A stretch of 64,000 nt of DNA, taken from Sycobia sp. Sy_11. Taxonomy: Eukaryota > Arthropoda > Insecta > Hymenoptera > Epichrysomallidae. A model generated the notes under the pieces. It searched no databases, was not told the DNA's origin, and saw nothing but the letters and a program-made list of their open reading frames with translations. The position numbers were made by a program, and so were the translations under genes. Below, piece after piece: positions 48,461 through 60,474 of this stretch. How positions within the stretch are numbered: the stretch's first letter is position 1; each line of letters starts with the position of its first letter. The stretch is taken from NCBI GenBank assembly GCA_018907035.1, contig JACCIC010000139.1, forward strand, positions 496,001 to 560,000, written 5' to 3'.

Positions 48461-48464
<4 letters not shown>
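46971..48464. other. AT-rich stretch
   Basis: On the minus strand an open stretch reading MKNAFYYLPFVHVEHVHVEY ends at a donor-like GGGCAG|GTGAGA (exon edge about 47749). It is isolated, so I do not annotate it. Degenerate ATAC-type repeats occur at about 48270-48350. Confidence 0.5.

Positions 48465-48516
<52 letters not shown>
48465..48516. repeat. (TA)n microsatellite
   Basis: 26 TA units. Confidence 0.97.
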
Positions 48517-48520
<4 letters not shown>

Positions 48521-49340
48521 AAAACAATTTTCTCCGTTATACACGGCGCGAGAAACTCGCAGGTCCAGGTCCCCCTCCCAAAACCAACTCTCTGACAGCC
48601 CAGACACATGGACATCGATTATAACCGTCACAGAGACGAAACTAATTGCATCCTGCAAAGCGCCACGCGCAACTAAATTGCGGTATATTCTCAGATCTGT
48701 ACACACACACGTACATACATGCATGCATACATACATGCATACATACATACATGCATACATACATACAGGTAGGTGCATATAAATCCCCCTCTACCTCCCT
48801 CGGTGTCGCCTACGGCGCGTACATCAAACGCGGACGTCTATATACGTATGTATATAAGGTAAAACGTATCACCGCCGTGCTAAGCGGGAAACTCGCTCGC
48901 GCATCTACTGGACTTCCTTGATTTACGTGCGTAGGCCTCTCCTCTCCGTATCATCCGTCCGTCGTCGCGTAACTTTTTCCATGCGCCCTGCAGCATTAGC
49001 GCGAGTGTATTCGTATTGATGCCATGAAAAAAAAAGATACATGTCGAACGGGACTGCCGTACTAAGCGGGTAAAATTACAACGAGCTCGAAAACCGAGAA
49101 GAAAGATCGAACGTGCACCGGGCAGATTCGTTTTCTATATTTGTATATATACATATATGTATAAATGTGTACATGTACATACGACGCGCGCTATGTGCGA
49201 GCCGCCAGCTTCCGGATTCCGCGAGAGCAGATCGGGATGGATGTGTGAGAGATTCATATATATATATATATAGGAGGAGGAGGAGGAGCTGAGGTGCTCA
49301 TGTGGAACGCACGTGAATTTATACTCGAGAATCGATTACT
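48517..49340. other. GC-richer block with ATAC/ATGC and GGA repeats
   Basis: Degenerate (ATAC/ATGC)n at 48711-48768. CpG-bearing sequence follows to about 49230. Then come short (TA)n and (GGA)n at about 49255-49289. No exon supported. Confidence 0.5.
48711..48768. repeat. (ATAC/ATGC)n repeat
   Basis: Tetranucleotide array of CATA units with interspersed CATG units. Confidence 0.93.
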
Positions 49341-51760
49341 ACCGGTCGTTGACTGGATCTAAATTATACATTCGAATATAGTTGTTTGACTAAGTATGCC
49401 TATATGATGTAGATTTTAGAGTAGGGGTGACATTTCAATATGTCTCTGAGCGTGGTTGTTTGGTACCGCCCACGCTCTCGGATTTTCTAATTGACGATAT
49501 TTTAATTGGCCCGAACATTCTAATTGACGTTGTTTCGATAATGGAATATATCGAATAATAACATCTAAGAAAAGATCTTTCTTTTATTCTTGAAGTCATA
49601 CGCTATTAAATTCTTCATCAAAAAATTTACCGTTAATTGTGTACGTCCTTGAACTATAAAAATTTATAAGACCATCAGAGTTTTTTTCCTAATCGTTTAC
49701 AAAATTATAGATTGTAATGTTCTTGACATACTATGTTAAAAAATTATATATCCTCGGATATCTTCAATCGGAACTTTTCAATTTATCGTTTAAGTTTGAT
49801 ATTGGCAAGTTTTAGCATGGGTTCCTATCACTTGTTTTTCATACACTCGGTCTAGCTACATTTGATTTTACCAGATCTACTAGATCATTTCGTCGTTCCT
49901 AGTGGAATGGATACAAAATATCTGAAGTGTCTGAAGAATCTACCCTGTCAAATTTGAACTAGATATTATTTTATCTCGAGAGATAAGTTCATGACCTTTT
50001 GAAAGGGACGGGATAAATAATAATGACTGGTTCTTTGGCAAATTGGATTTTACCGAAAAAAATTTATTAAAAGAAATATTTTATACCAAAAATTTTGATG
50101 ATCCTACATCAAGAATTTCAATTTTAGGCTACGTTTATATGTTTGAAGATTATTGACACCCTTTGAGTCGATAGGGCTTGATTTACAACCGAGCTCAGCC
50201 AATGTTAATCATAAAAATCGATTATTATATTTTCATTGATAGAGTAGGTTAAGTTTTTAGAAACATCAAGGTAAGAATAATTTTTCAAGCAATGACTCTC
50301 GTTAATTTCATGACTTTTGAAAATTTTACATCCTCCAACGATCGGCGTGATTTCTAATAATTTTCCAAAAACTGTGAGATGAGATCTGATTTTACCGCAT
50401 TTTCCGAAGTTCAGGGCAGCTTTCAAAAGAGTTTTCCAGACGTTTATGAAAAATCATGCAATCGCATTCGAGATTAAAGAAACAAACAATATTAGCATAT
50501 GCAATGTGGCTGCACTATTTGCATCCGGCGGTCGAGGCTATCAGCGCGTGGTTTCAAATTTCTACTTAACGACCATGCTACATAAAATTCTCTTTTACGT
50601 TAACTAACGTAAAATTACCTATTACATCCTCAGGTTATTAGCATTAAATTTTATGTACGCTGTTTAATAAAATTAGCGCTATCCTACTAAGTAGGAGAGG
50701 TGGTGGAAAATTTAATTTTATGGAATAGTGCTGTAAAAAAATAGTGTCTGTAATATGTATTCAATTTTCCTGCTTCTCGGTGCGATTCTTGAACACGGCT
50801 GTTAGCAAGCAGGCCTTCGCAATTTTAGCGAATATTGATTAAATATTTTAAACATATTATTTATATGTATTCAGATAGACTTTCAGAAGTCTCAACCTTT
50901 AAATTTGTCGAATTGGATATATTTTCATATTGGAAAGTCACTGTTTTCCGTTTTGTATTTTAAAATTTCTCAGATTATGCGCGATAGAAATAAAACTCAT
51001 ATTTTGATTTTTCCACATTTAAAATTATTGTGGAGTATCTGCATTTGATCAATCTCTTTCTATATAGATATTCAGAAAGAGATAATTGGCTCCTTCAATT
51101 CTTCTACAAATTAATTCAGGTCTATTAAAAAAAATTAACGTCTTTAATACATATTTGTAAATAACAAATTTACATGCAAAATTCCTTTAAAATAATAAGT
51201 ACAATGATAGAACAACGTAACGGAATTTTAAATTATTGATTTATTTATCTCTCGACTATCAGCGTCATTTTCGTATTAAGAATATATATTCGTTGAGAAT
51301 ATATTCGATAAGAATCCATATTAGCTAATAATTAGACGTATTTATCGCATATCATACATATATATTTTACTCATTTTGCTCATGAGATGCGTCGTAACTT
51401 TACGAGCGGACAATTATATTATATTATATTACATTATAAAGGATGCAAAATCGGATCGAAAAAAATATTTATTAATTAAATTCAGGAGAAGGGATATAAG
51501 TACAATTTTAATTGTTACAATTTAATCTTCAAGTTCTACGACATAAAGTATCGATATAAAATTAAAAGGGTAGTCTGTTTTTTTTAATAATTTTATACAA
51601 AACTCTGTATTTCTTTACATATCAATTCATTTTAAAATAGCTATATAGACATCTCAAGAAATTCAATCCTCTATATAGGACCTCTATTTATAACCTTACC
51701 TCAAAAATGCGAAAAGTAAAACCGCATCGGATATTCAAATGAACTCTCGGAACGTCATCA
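49341..51760. other. AT-rich stretch
   Basis: No gene recognised. A donor-like GTAAGA near 50271 on the plus strand follows stop-filled sequence. Confidence 0.55.
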
Positions 51761-52300
51761 AAGAGCTATCCGTTGGTTTATATATCTATATATACACTTC
51801 CACAATCCTACAACCGCGCTCATCGTTTATATATATGCACATGCATGACGTACTGGATACCGGGCAACGGTGAAAGGTCCAGAAAGCTGCCGCGCGGCGC
51901 GTCGGAAAGATCGCGGCGCGCGCAGCGCGGGATATCCATCGGGATACTCTCGGGGACGGCTTTCGAAACTCGGCGATGCTCGCTCCGGCAGGCATCAGGG
52001 GTGAGTGACCCTCCCCCCCCCCTCGCCACCGTCGCATCACACGTCGTTGTATACATGCGCCTATTTACGCGGTTTACGAGGTTTTCCGATCCATAAATCA
52101 TTGCGCGATTATGTGGAACGCGTGAGGAGTAGAGCAGTGCCGGGCCGGGGCAGCTCGAGCCATCGAGTTTCGTTGTTTGCTGGCGACTAGTGCGCGGTCC
52201 AAGTCGCTTGCCTTGCTTTTACGTCGCGAATTTTTGCTTTGCCGGCGTAAGGATGCGCGACGACGTACGCAGTAGTATATCCGTATAATAACAGGGAAAG
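51761..52300. other. GC-rich block with possible first exon
   Basis: An ATG at 51846 opens a frame of about 51 codons (MTYWIPGNGERSRKLPRG...) that ends at a strong donor, GGGTGAGTGACC near 52001. CpG-rich sequence continues to 52290. It is a candidate first coding exon or compositional ORF. No downstream exon identified. Confidence 0.3.
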
Positions 52301-53465
52301 AAAGTAAAATGTAAAATGCACATTTCTTCGATCTATTTTTAACGGAATCTGTTGAAAATCTGAGGATTCGATTTTGCAAATTTCGTCAAACGATTTCTAA
52401 ATTTAAAGAACCTATAAATTATCTGAGTTCTGTATATTTCGTATTTATTCATATCAGTACCATAGGGATGTTAAGGATAGAATATGGCAGGCCTTTGCAG
52501 TCTGTGCACTAATAGATAGGTGATTGTATGGTGTCCAGACCGATCGCGCAAAAACGTGACTAAATGTTTTATCCATCTCTTCATCTACGCATTTGCGCAC
52601 GCACAGACTAGAAACAAAGATGGAAGATTTTCATTTCAAGATTCGAAGTGGGTACTTCCGCGCTCTATCCCTGGTACCTCTATGATCGGCAATCGAATAA
52701 GAATATGTAGAATAACTTAATACACAACTTAATCTCTTAATAAAACATATTTTAATAGAATAAGGTAATATATCATCTTACTAAAGTAGACATTACGTTA
52801 TTTTATTACTGTTAAATTCGAAGTTACATGCTACTGCTCATCACCGCGACTGAATGTAAATCATAAACGGACATTGCACACGTGACTGTTTACAACGGTA
52901 ATCGTAAAATGCATTTATACACCTACAACTTTCGGGATGTTACTTTTTTCAACAGTGTGTGTCAAACTTTCTTTTACATACATAGGGAACAAATTTCCCT
53001 TTCAGCACACTGTTTATAACGTTCTGTGTATTATTTTTGAAAATTTTAAGTAGTAATAACGTTAACTAATAATAGTATTAAATAATAATAGTAATAATAA
53101 TAATCAATTTAGTTAATTTTTTAATTACTTATGAATTAAGTTCTTCTGTAAAACTTCATCCAGTTTCTCTATACAAAGAAAGTGTATAAACTACCAATTT
53201 CGTACATTAGATTGACTTTAGATTATTCATTGACTGTTAGTTTCGATATGTATGTAAATAATGTCCAGTGTAACTAGTCTAAATAAGCGTCCAATGTATA
53301 AGTTGTGTCATGAAAATGCGCGGGTGGGGGAAGAGGAAGGTTAGAAATAAATTTCTAATAAAAAATAAAAGTAACGGTAACTTAATAAAGTACTCCTCTA
53401 GATTAAATTATGCCACATTAAATTAAAATTAGTTTCTCATAAAAAAACTAACTATTAATCGGGTA

Positions 53466-53466
53466 C

Positions 53467-53531
<65 letters not shown>
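53466..53531. repeat. (TA)n-(GA)n compound repeat
   Basis: Short TA run, then about 25 GA units with one CA interruption. Confidence 0.95.
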
Positions 53532-54235
53532 AGGTAGAAAGAGAGAGATTTCTCGCATAAACATCGACCTCATCCGGATAAACATTCATAATTCTATAAT
53601 ATCGCTTAATCGCAGTTGTATAATCCTTCGTTTCGGGTAAGATTTCAATAGGTGTAAGGCGACGGATGGAAATGCTCTCCTTGTAATAAAATTAGACGGA
53701 ATAACATATGTACAAATTCTGTATGCCGCGAAAAAATAATGCGGAAATCCGGTTCTCTTGCATTTACAGTATTATAATGCATTTAGATATTTAGATGCAC
53801 AGAGCCGATAGTTTCCTTATTATAGTTTCTCCGTTCCGAGGGCGGCTACCGCTTCTATTTTGACTTTCAATGACTTCTGCGTGCACGGAGCAATAAAATT
53901 TTTAAAATACATCTGTATAAAACGGATGCGAAAAAAGTAGATTAAGTTTTTGTAAATGTATAAAATTGTTGGAGAATCAAAAAAAAAAAATATATCATTC
54001 CCTTTTTCCCCGGAACAAATGTAATCATTAACCGTTGCGTCTATGCATTTAACTGGAACTACTCTGGAAACCATCCATTTACGTTTCAAGAATACAGATA
54101 AATCTGAAAAATTCGATAAAATCTCTGATTTGCAGTTGGGATAGCCCCCTGTGAGCGTCGCAAGTGACCGTTGCAAATACTTTGTTACTTTTCTAAAGCA
54201 AATCAACGAGCGACACAGAGAGATAGAAGGAGAAC

Positions 54236-54239
<4 letters not shown>

Positions 54240-54277
<38 letters not shown>
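54240..54277. repeat. (GA)n microsatellite
   Basis: 19 GA units. Confidence 0.97.
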
Positions 54278-54279
<2 letters not shown>

Positions 54280-55000
54280 AAGAGGGAAGTCAACGAACTA
54301 TCGTTTACAGGAAGGAGCTCTTACATAAGATAAGCCATCAAATCCTCACAAACTTAAAGAAATTTTATAAAATAATTCAGGTCACGTTAATTACAAAAGG
54401 ATAGGTCTACATATATCTGAAGTAAAATTGTATCAAATTAAATTATTTTAAAAGTAAATTTTATCATATTTGTAATTTTTCTTTAATGAAAAAAGGACAG
54501 ACACTCTAAATAATAATAAAAATAGTTGTTGAATCAATTGGTTAGTGCTTTTGTAAATTATAATATAGTAATATTGGAATATTTGGTAAAATATATTGAG
54601 ACCTTAATTTGCTATTTATGATATTTTCCTTCATTTTACAATATTAAAATAACTGAAATTTCGAGTTTCTAATTCATTTAATAAAAATTTATTGCAAAAA
54701 TTTACTGAAACCCCGCTTAATTATTTTATATCTCATTTTTGAAGTTAGTGCAAAGTCTATTCGAAATACTAAATCACTTATTACTGCACATATAACTTCG
54801 ATTAAGATTTATTTGTTATAGCGTATAAAAATACGCACAAATTTAAGTGCGACATATAGGAGAAAAAGCACATAAATGAACCAAGATTGTCAATTGAACG
54901 TCGGCGTTTAAAAGAATCATGCCATTATATTTATATCACATGCATTCAAACTTTATTAATGCGGAAAAAAGAAATCAGTCCTCTCGCGCAAATAAAAATG

Positions 55001-55735
55001 GTCCACTTATCGTCGTATATAATATCGGCTCGCCCTGGGAAAATAAGCGCGTGGTGCTTTCTTTTATTACGATCGCCCGCGCGATCGTTCGGCGGCAACG
55101 AGTTGTAAAAGAGGAGGAGAAAAAAATACAATTTCTTCTTTAAACTTTCTTCAAAAAAAAAAAAGAAAAAAGAAGAAAAAAGCCGATATTTGCTTTTGAA
55201 CTCGCAAAAATCGTATAACACTAGATGCCCATCGTGTATACGGCTAATTGTACGGTAAAGTTTCCTCAAACAATGTAACATTAGCTTTAGGAGAAGAGGA
55301 ATAAGCAAAACGAACCAAAAAAAAAAAGGTTAGAAAGAGATTTCCAGAGCTCCGTAGCGGAAGAAACAAGCCCGATGCTCGAACAGAGACGCTCTGGAAA
55401 CTCAGGCGCGCCGTACTCGCTGTAAACGCTCCTCCTCCTTCGCGAGCTCGCCGAGATTAAAATCGAGCGTAAAACGGAGCGTATTTTTAGATTTCGCGCA
55501 TAATTTCGCTCGTAAATGTGCCGCTGGTAAACGAAGAAGAAAAAAAAAAAAGACCGCGCTGCGTCAAAGGTGTCTGCGCTTATCGCGCGACAAACAATCG
55601 CGACGTTATTATATCGTAAAAAACCAGCTGGATCAAATGAATTTCGGTGCGCTATTATGCTGACGAGCAATTTCGTCCACGGACTGGACGCGTTCGTGAT
55701 GCTATAAAAAAAAAAAAAAAAAAAAAAAAAAGAAT
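55001..55735. other. GC-richer block with homopolymer A runs
   Basis: CpG-bearing sequence at about 55010-55110 and 55340-55690, with A-runs at 55155-55164, 55318-55328 and 55705-55731. No supported exon. Confidence 0.5.
55705..55731. repeat. Poly(A) run of 27
   Basis: Long A homopolymer. No retroelement body was recognised immediately upstream. Confidence 0.93.
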
Positions 55736-58700
55736 GAAAGAAAATAAATTTCTCCAATCGTTCGCTCCTTTATCGCTCCTTAAATCATCCTCATTGATCG
55801 ATTCGTGCAATTAGTACATGAAGCTGAGAGCATCGTGATCATTAAACTGTCATTGTTATCCTCTTCGCGTGGAAAGGAAAAAAAAAACAATAATCACGCA
55901 ACTTATAGAAGCCGTGGCAACTGTAAAAGTCCGTTATACAACTCTATAGGTTTCTTCCACGAGCTCTCAAGTATAGCGACTACTTCATAAAGACGACACC
56001 GTATACTTAACAATAAGAAAGACGCGCGGGTAGACAGATTGACGGATTAGATATATAGTCGAGAGATAAAGTGGATACAATAAATAGCTTAAGATATAAG
56101 GAAATGATTGACATAATTATCGTAAAACTATTCTTGATATCGGTGTATCTGCTTATCGCGCGTCAATAATGCTATGTAATTTTTTTCGGATATATATATA
56201 TTAAGAATAATGGCATTCTGCAAAATTTCGAGAGAAAAAAGAACATTTTTTTAATTCTCTCGCGCATTTTCGTATTCGTTACACATTTGTATAAGTTATG
56301 TTTTATTCATACATTCTATTGTTATATTTTATTTTTAAATAAATTATTTCTGCTTTTACATCTTTTAAACATATTTTGCCGTTAAAAATTATTTTCAAAC
56401 TAAAATCGAAACCCTATTGAAATTCAGTATTGACTACTGGTTTAGTATTCAGTACTAGCGAGGAATGCAGATGTCTTGTATGGAAAAATACTTTGGACGG
56501 GCGGTTTACAGTCTTTTCAATCCAGGCGTCGCCACCAGATGCAACCATAATTTTATCTAGTTTATAGAATGTATATACGTATCCATGCATCTTTTCTGCT
56601 GGGACATATTTTCTATAAAATAAGTCAATTATCGTTTTTTTTTTTTTTGTACAAAAGAATTTCTTTAGATTTTTCAAATTTACGTAACAAGTATTGTACC
56701 GAATTTATCAGGTGTTATAGTTGTTATCATTGTTGTATAATCAATGCTTTTCAAGATGCAACAATTGTAAAAAAATATCGTATAGAAGTTCTCACGTATA
56801 TAGATAAAGTACAATATAAGGAATATACTTTAAAACCAGGAATATAGAGATAACTCTAGCCGCATAATATTTGGTTTTCAATGGGTAACTAAGCATCAAT
56901 ATAGATGCTCCAACGTCATAATAAAACAGGTATATACACGTATAGAAGCAACGTATAGTATATATACGTATAAAAGCAACGTATAGTATATATACGTATA
57001 GAAGCAACTGTATAATTTAAATCTAGAAAGTCAATGCAAATTTTAACCATACAATTAGTAAATAATAAATAATACTTTTGAAACTTTAATTAGCATTATT
57101 TATTATACTTAACTATTATTTAATGTACAATAAACATACGAAGTCATATGAAATTGACTTCATTGTCACCTCGATATTAGATCATCACATTTTGCAATAT
57201 ATTTCGATTATTAAATAAATTCTGATACTAATTAACTGCTTTCACTGAATAACTTATCAGGTTAAAGTTTGATATGCCGTAATAATATTTCGTATTAGCG
57301 ATCGGCGTTGATGCCCCTATCGCACGAGATAACGAGCTGATAAGAATAATAATATTATGATTATCCATATCAAAGGTAGAACGCGCAATAGCGGTAAGTT
57401 TTCTATTCATTGTAATTAAGTCAGTGCGCATTGAGATACTGAATATATACAATTGTCAAAACTAAGCTAGACGGATTTATCCGCAAGCTCTACAAGATAT
57501 AATACGTATATTCTTATACACTCATACATTTACATATTGCGGTACATCGACCTTTGGTCGATGATTCGGCAGAATTTAAAGTCTTGCATACTTTGAAGTA
57601 GATCTAAAACCGCGGAGATCGCAATATTTCCAAGATCTCGTATACTTATTATAAAGAAAAAAAACTACTTAGAATGAACATGGAAAACATGGCAATCGAA
57701 ATTTTTCACGAATATTTCTCGGATAATCAATATTTTGATTTTAATCTACGCGGTGCCGTTCATGAAAGTTCGACGAAACGTTCGCGATGACTGGAAGAAA
57801 TTTATTATACGTGTATTTATATGTACATATATACAGTATACTATATATATTACACGTTTGAAAACTCAATGACTTGCACGCCTCTTTGTACAAATTTGTC
57901 TCGATTGAATGCGGGTGTTATTAAATTAATCTCAATGAATGAAGCTGACGTAATAGGCGGTGCATTGAAGGAGTCTGTACATTTTATTACATTTAAAAGG
58001 CTTCGTCTAACGGCGTTGAAAAGTTTTCATTTCTGCATCCCTCTTAACTAACCTCTGAATATGTAATTGAAACAGTTATTTTAGTTCTGATTTGGAATTC
58101 ATTGAAGCCCCCGTTCCGCGTTCCCTAAAAATGGTAAAGTGTTGTATACAATAGTTCTGTATAGTTTAAAAATGGATTTTTAAAATTCTATATATATTTT
58201 TCTGTTAAAAACTCGATAAATAGTGTTTCTGTGAATAAAAAATACAGTCAATAAGACTTCTTAATTACACTTTCATTTAATCTTTCCATAAAGTCACTTA
58301 TTGTTATTGTAAACATGTTCATTAATAATTACTAGATAGAAAGTATTTGTAAGTCTAATAGGGAATATTCTAGAATCTAAATACAGCTTACTACACTTCA
58401 TATCTTACAAGGTTTTCAGCAAACAAAGCAACAAATCAGTTCGCCTTCTATGTTAAAATATTTGAGTAATATAGATTTCCTAAAATCGCACGGCTTGTTG
58501 TTGTACAATTCTAAAGCATACATACAATGTAACAACTGGCAATCTCTACTATGCTATTTATAAAATTGTCAGCGAGCTTTTCCCATTCTGCGCACAAAGT
58601 ACGATAAAATCAATAAATTTGACGTTCTCTACGTAGATACCATTATTAATTGTGTTCTTTTTTTTGCAATTTGTGAGGCTTTTGAATATTTATCATAAAT

Positions 58701-59020
58701 TTTCTTACAAAATAAAAATAATATTTCAAAAGTAATAAGAACTATATTCATTGTTTAGAAAAAGTAATAAGAAATTCATTCATTTTTGAGAAATTAATTA
58801 AATAATTTTCTTATTAGATAATTAACAATTATAATATATGTTTTAAATTAAAGTAATGTAAAAGTTATAAGCATTTAATGAATCAGCGCTTCGTTACTCT
58901 ACTGTGATATGTATTTTAATAATACATATATACGAGCTTGTGAAATTCAGAAAAATAAACAAAATAAATATTTTTTCTTCAATGATAAAGATATTGCAGT
59001 TGAAGTTGTAATAAGAGATA
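55736..59020. other. AT-rich stretch with a minisatellite
   Basis: No gene recognised in 3.3 kb upstream of the kinase gene. It contains the 28-bp minisatellite at 56931-57014. Confidence 0.55.
56931..57014. repeat. 28-bp minisatellite, three copies
   Basis: Three consecutive 28-bp units (56931-56958, 56959-56986, 56987-57014) share the core ACGTATA(G/A)AAGCAAC with few differences. Confidence 0.92.
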
Positions 59021-59023
59021 CGT

Positions 59024-59048
59024 TATAATGCGCGCAACAGATTCAGTC
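59024..59048 (+). promoter_or_regulatory. Putative core promoter of the kinase-like gene
   Basis: A TCAGTC initiator match at 59043-59048 fits the arthropod Inr consensus. A TATAA at 59024-59028 lies about 20 nt upstream, slightly closer than usual. This would give a 5' leader of about 62 nt before the ATG. Confidence 0.4.
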
Positions 59049-59106
59049 ACTTTGCCAACGCAGGCCAAGTAGGTTCTGTATTATTCGAAACCCGTGTGAA
59101 AGTGCG

Positions 59107-60342
59107 ATGACGAATACCGGCAACCATCGTCTGACAGCGGAAGAACTCGAATTTTTAGCTAATTCCTGCTGCTCGCCGAGGACAGCGGAAATTATTAATT
59201 TCTCCTTGCGTGATTTCGCGGAAAAACTCGGCTACCTGGGCGTACACGAACTTCTCACCATTGACATTGACGAGCGTAATGCAGAATCGAGCGACAGCAA
59301 GAAGCGGCTCGTGTTTTTCATAAAGTCGTTGGCTCCGACCGGTAATACATTACAGCATTTGAGTTTTCGTGACGAATCTTTTTACTTTGGCAGTGTGGTT
59401 CCGAAATTGCTTGAAAATTACAAAAGCGCACCGTGGGCAGCCAAATGTTACCTAGCCAAAGAGAATACACTCGTATTCGAAGATCTGATGTCTCAAGGCT
59501 TCAAGGTGATGGATGGCCAACTCGATGAAAGCCACGTGAAATCAGCATCGATGACCTTGGCCCGTTTTCACGCGAGTTCGATAATATTGGAAGCGAAATC
59601 ACGTCAACGAATAAACGAAATTTTCACAAATGCATTTAAACCCAAGATTCGTCAAAAATCTAATACGTTATCCTCGAAATGGCTACTCGCTGGTATTGAA
59701 GTTGCCGAAGCTATTGCCAATAACTTGAAACTAAACGCCAATTACGTCCGTCCTGCTTACGATCTGTATTTGGAGAAAAGGAAGATCAGAGAGGGAAGAA
59801 CAAATGTACTATGCCATTGCGATCTCTGGCTTAATAACATGATGTTTAATCAAACTGAGGAGATAAATTGCAGATTAGTCGATTTTCAAATGGTGAGTTA
59901 CTTATTTTATGCTCTAGACGTATCCCAAATAATTTACTTGAACCTTACTGGAAATGTTAGAAAAAACATTGAAAAAGAGATACTTAAAACATACCATTCC
60001 TCGTTATCTGAAATCCTTCGAATTCATGGTATCGGCAAAGCTAATTTAATGAGCTTGGAAGAAGTTATAGAAGACTATGAGGATGTGAAGATTGTTGGTT
60101 TAGTTAGAGCTGTACAGCTTTGGCCAATAGCTTTATTGAATAAGGAAATGGTTAAAGAATATTCGAGCGATGATGCAAGAATGGAAAGCTATCAATACAC
60201 CAGTCGTAAGGATTTCGTGCTCAGAGTTATGGAATTAGATAGTAATTATCGAATTAAAATGGAAGAAATTGTTCAGGATTTAATTGAATATATGGAAGAT
60301 CTCGAGAAAATTTCTGGATGTTGTAATAATATTTTGGACTGA
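59107..60342 (+). CDS. CHK kinase-like / ecdysteroid-kinase-like protein
   Basis: A single-exon gene of 411 residues, the usual length for insect EcKL (CHK kinase-like) proteins. These are cytosolic small-molecule kinases related to choline/aminoglycoside kinases; known members phosphorylate ecdysteroids or are implicated in detoxification. The N-lobe has FIKSL with a likely nucleotide-binding Lys at 73, then FRDESFYF around Glu90 and LVFEDL at 122-127. Residues 148-155 (SMTLARFH) match the helix before the catalytic half. The catalytic loop is VLCHCDLWLNNMMF (233-247) with Asp239 and Asn244, and the metal-binding segment is LVDFQMV with Asp259. The residue between His237 and Asp239 is Cys238 where the family normally has Gly. 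This is a one-base difference (TGC at 59818-59820). The frame is otherwise intact. The ATG is the first in the frame and follows a TCAGT initiator by about 60 nt. AATAAA occurs at 60343 and 60469. The substrate cannot be told from sequence. Confidence 0.93.
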   Translation: MTNTGNHRLTAEELEFLANSCCSPRTAEIINFSLRDFAEKLGYLGVHELLTIDIDERNAESSDSKKRLVFFIKSLAPTGNTLQHLSFRDESFYFGSVVPKLLENYKSAPWAAKCYLAKENTLVFEDLMSQGFKVMDGQLDESHVKSASMTLARFHASSIILEAKSRQRINEIFTNAFKPKIRQKSNTLSSKWLLAGIEVAEAIANNLKLNANYVRPAYDLYLEKRKIREGRTNVLCHCDLWLNNMMFNQTEEINCRLVDFQMVSYLFYALDVSQIIYLNLTGNVRKNIEKEILKTYHSSLSEILRIHGIGKANLMSLEEVIEDYEDVKIVGLVRAVQLWPIALLNKEMVKEYSSDDARMESYQYTSRKDFVLRVMELDSNYRIKMEEIVQDLIEYMEDLEKISGCCNNILD

Positions 60343-60474
60343 AATAAATCTATCGTGAATATTAGAAGATACAGTAATGATAAAATTATCAAATTTTTTA
60401 TAAATATTTTTAATTAATTATTAAGTCTTAATTATGTTGTACACTCCTACCTTATTTGATGTGCATTCAATAAA
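60343..60474 (+). promoter_or_regulatory. 3'UTR and poly(A) signals of the kinase-like gene
   Basis: AATAAA at 60343-60348, one nucleotide after the stop, and again at 60469-60474. The second, 127 nt downstream, is the more likely functional signal. Confidence 0.5.

Larger units (their letters stand above)
52301..55000. other. AT-rich stretch with (TA)n/(GA)n arrays
   Basis: No gene recognised. Two GA-rich arrays are listed separately. The 157-codon minus-strand frame 53820-54293 passes through the second array and has no domain. Confidence 0.55.

Noticed and set aside
48239..48778. Frames on both strands around 48.2-48.8 kb
   Set aside because: They translate (TA)n and ATAC/ATGC repeats.
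53820..54293. 157-codon minus-strand frame
   Set aside because: Begins inside the (GA)n array and has no recognisable domain.
55705..55731. Poly(A) run as a retrocopy or retroelement tail
   Set aside because: No recognisable element or processed gene upstream; other A-runs nearby suggest simple sequence.
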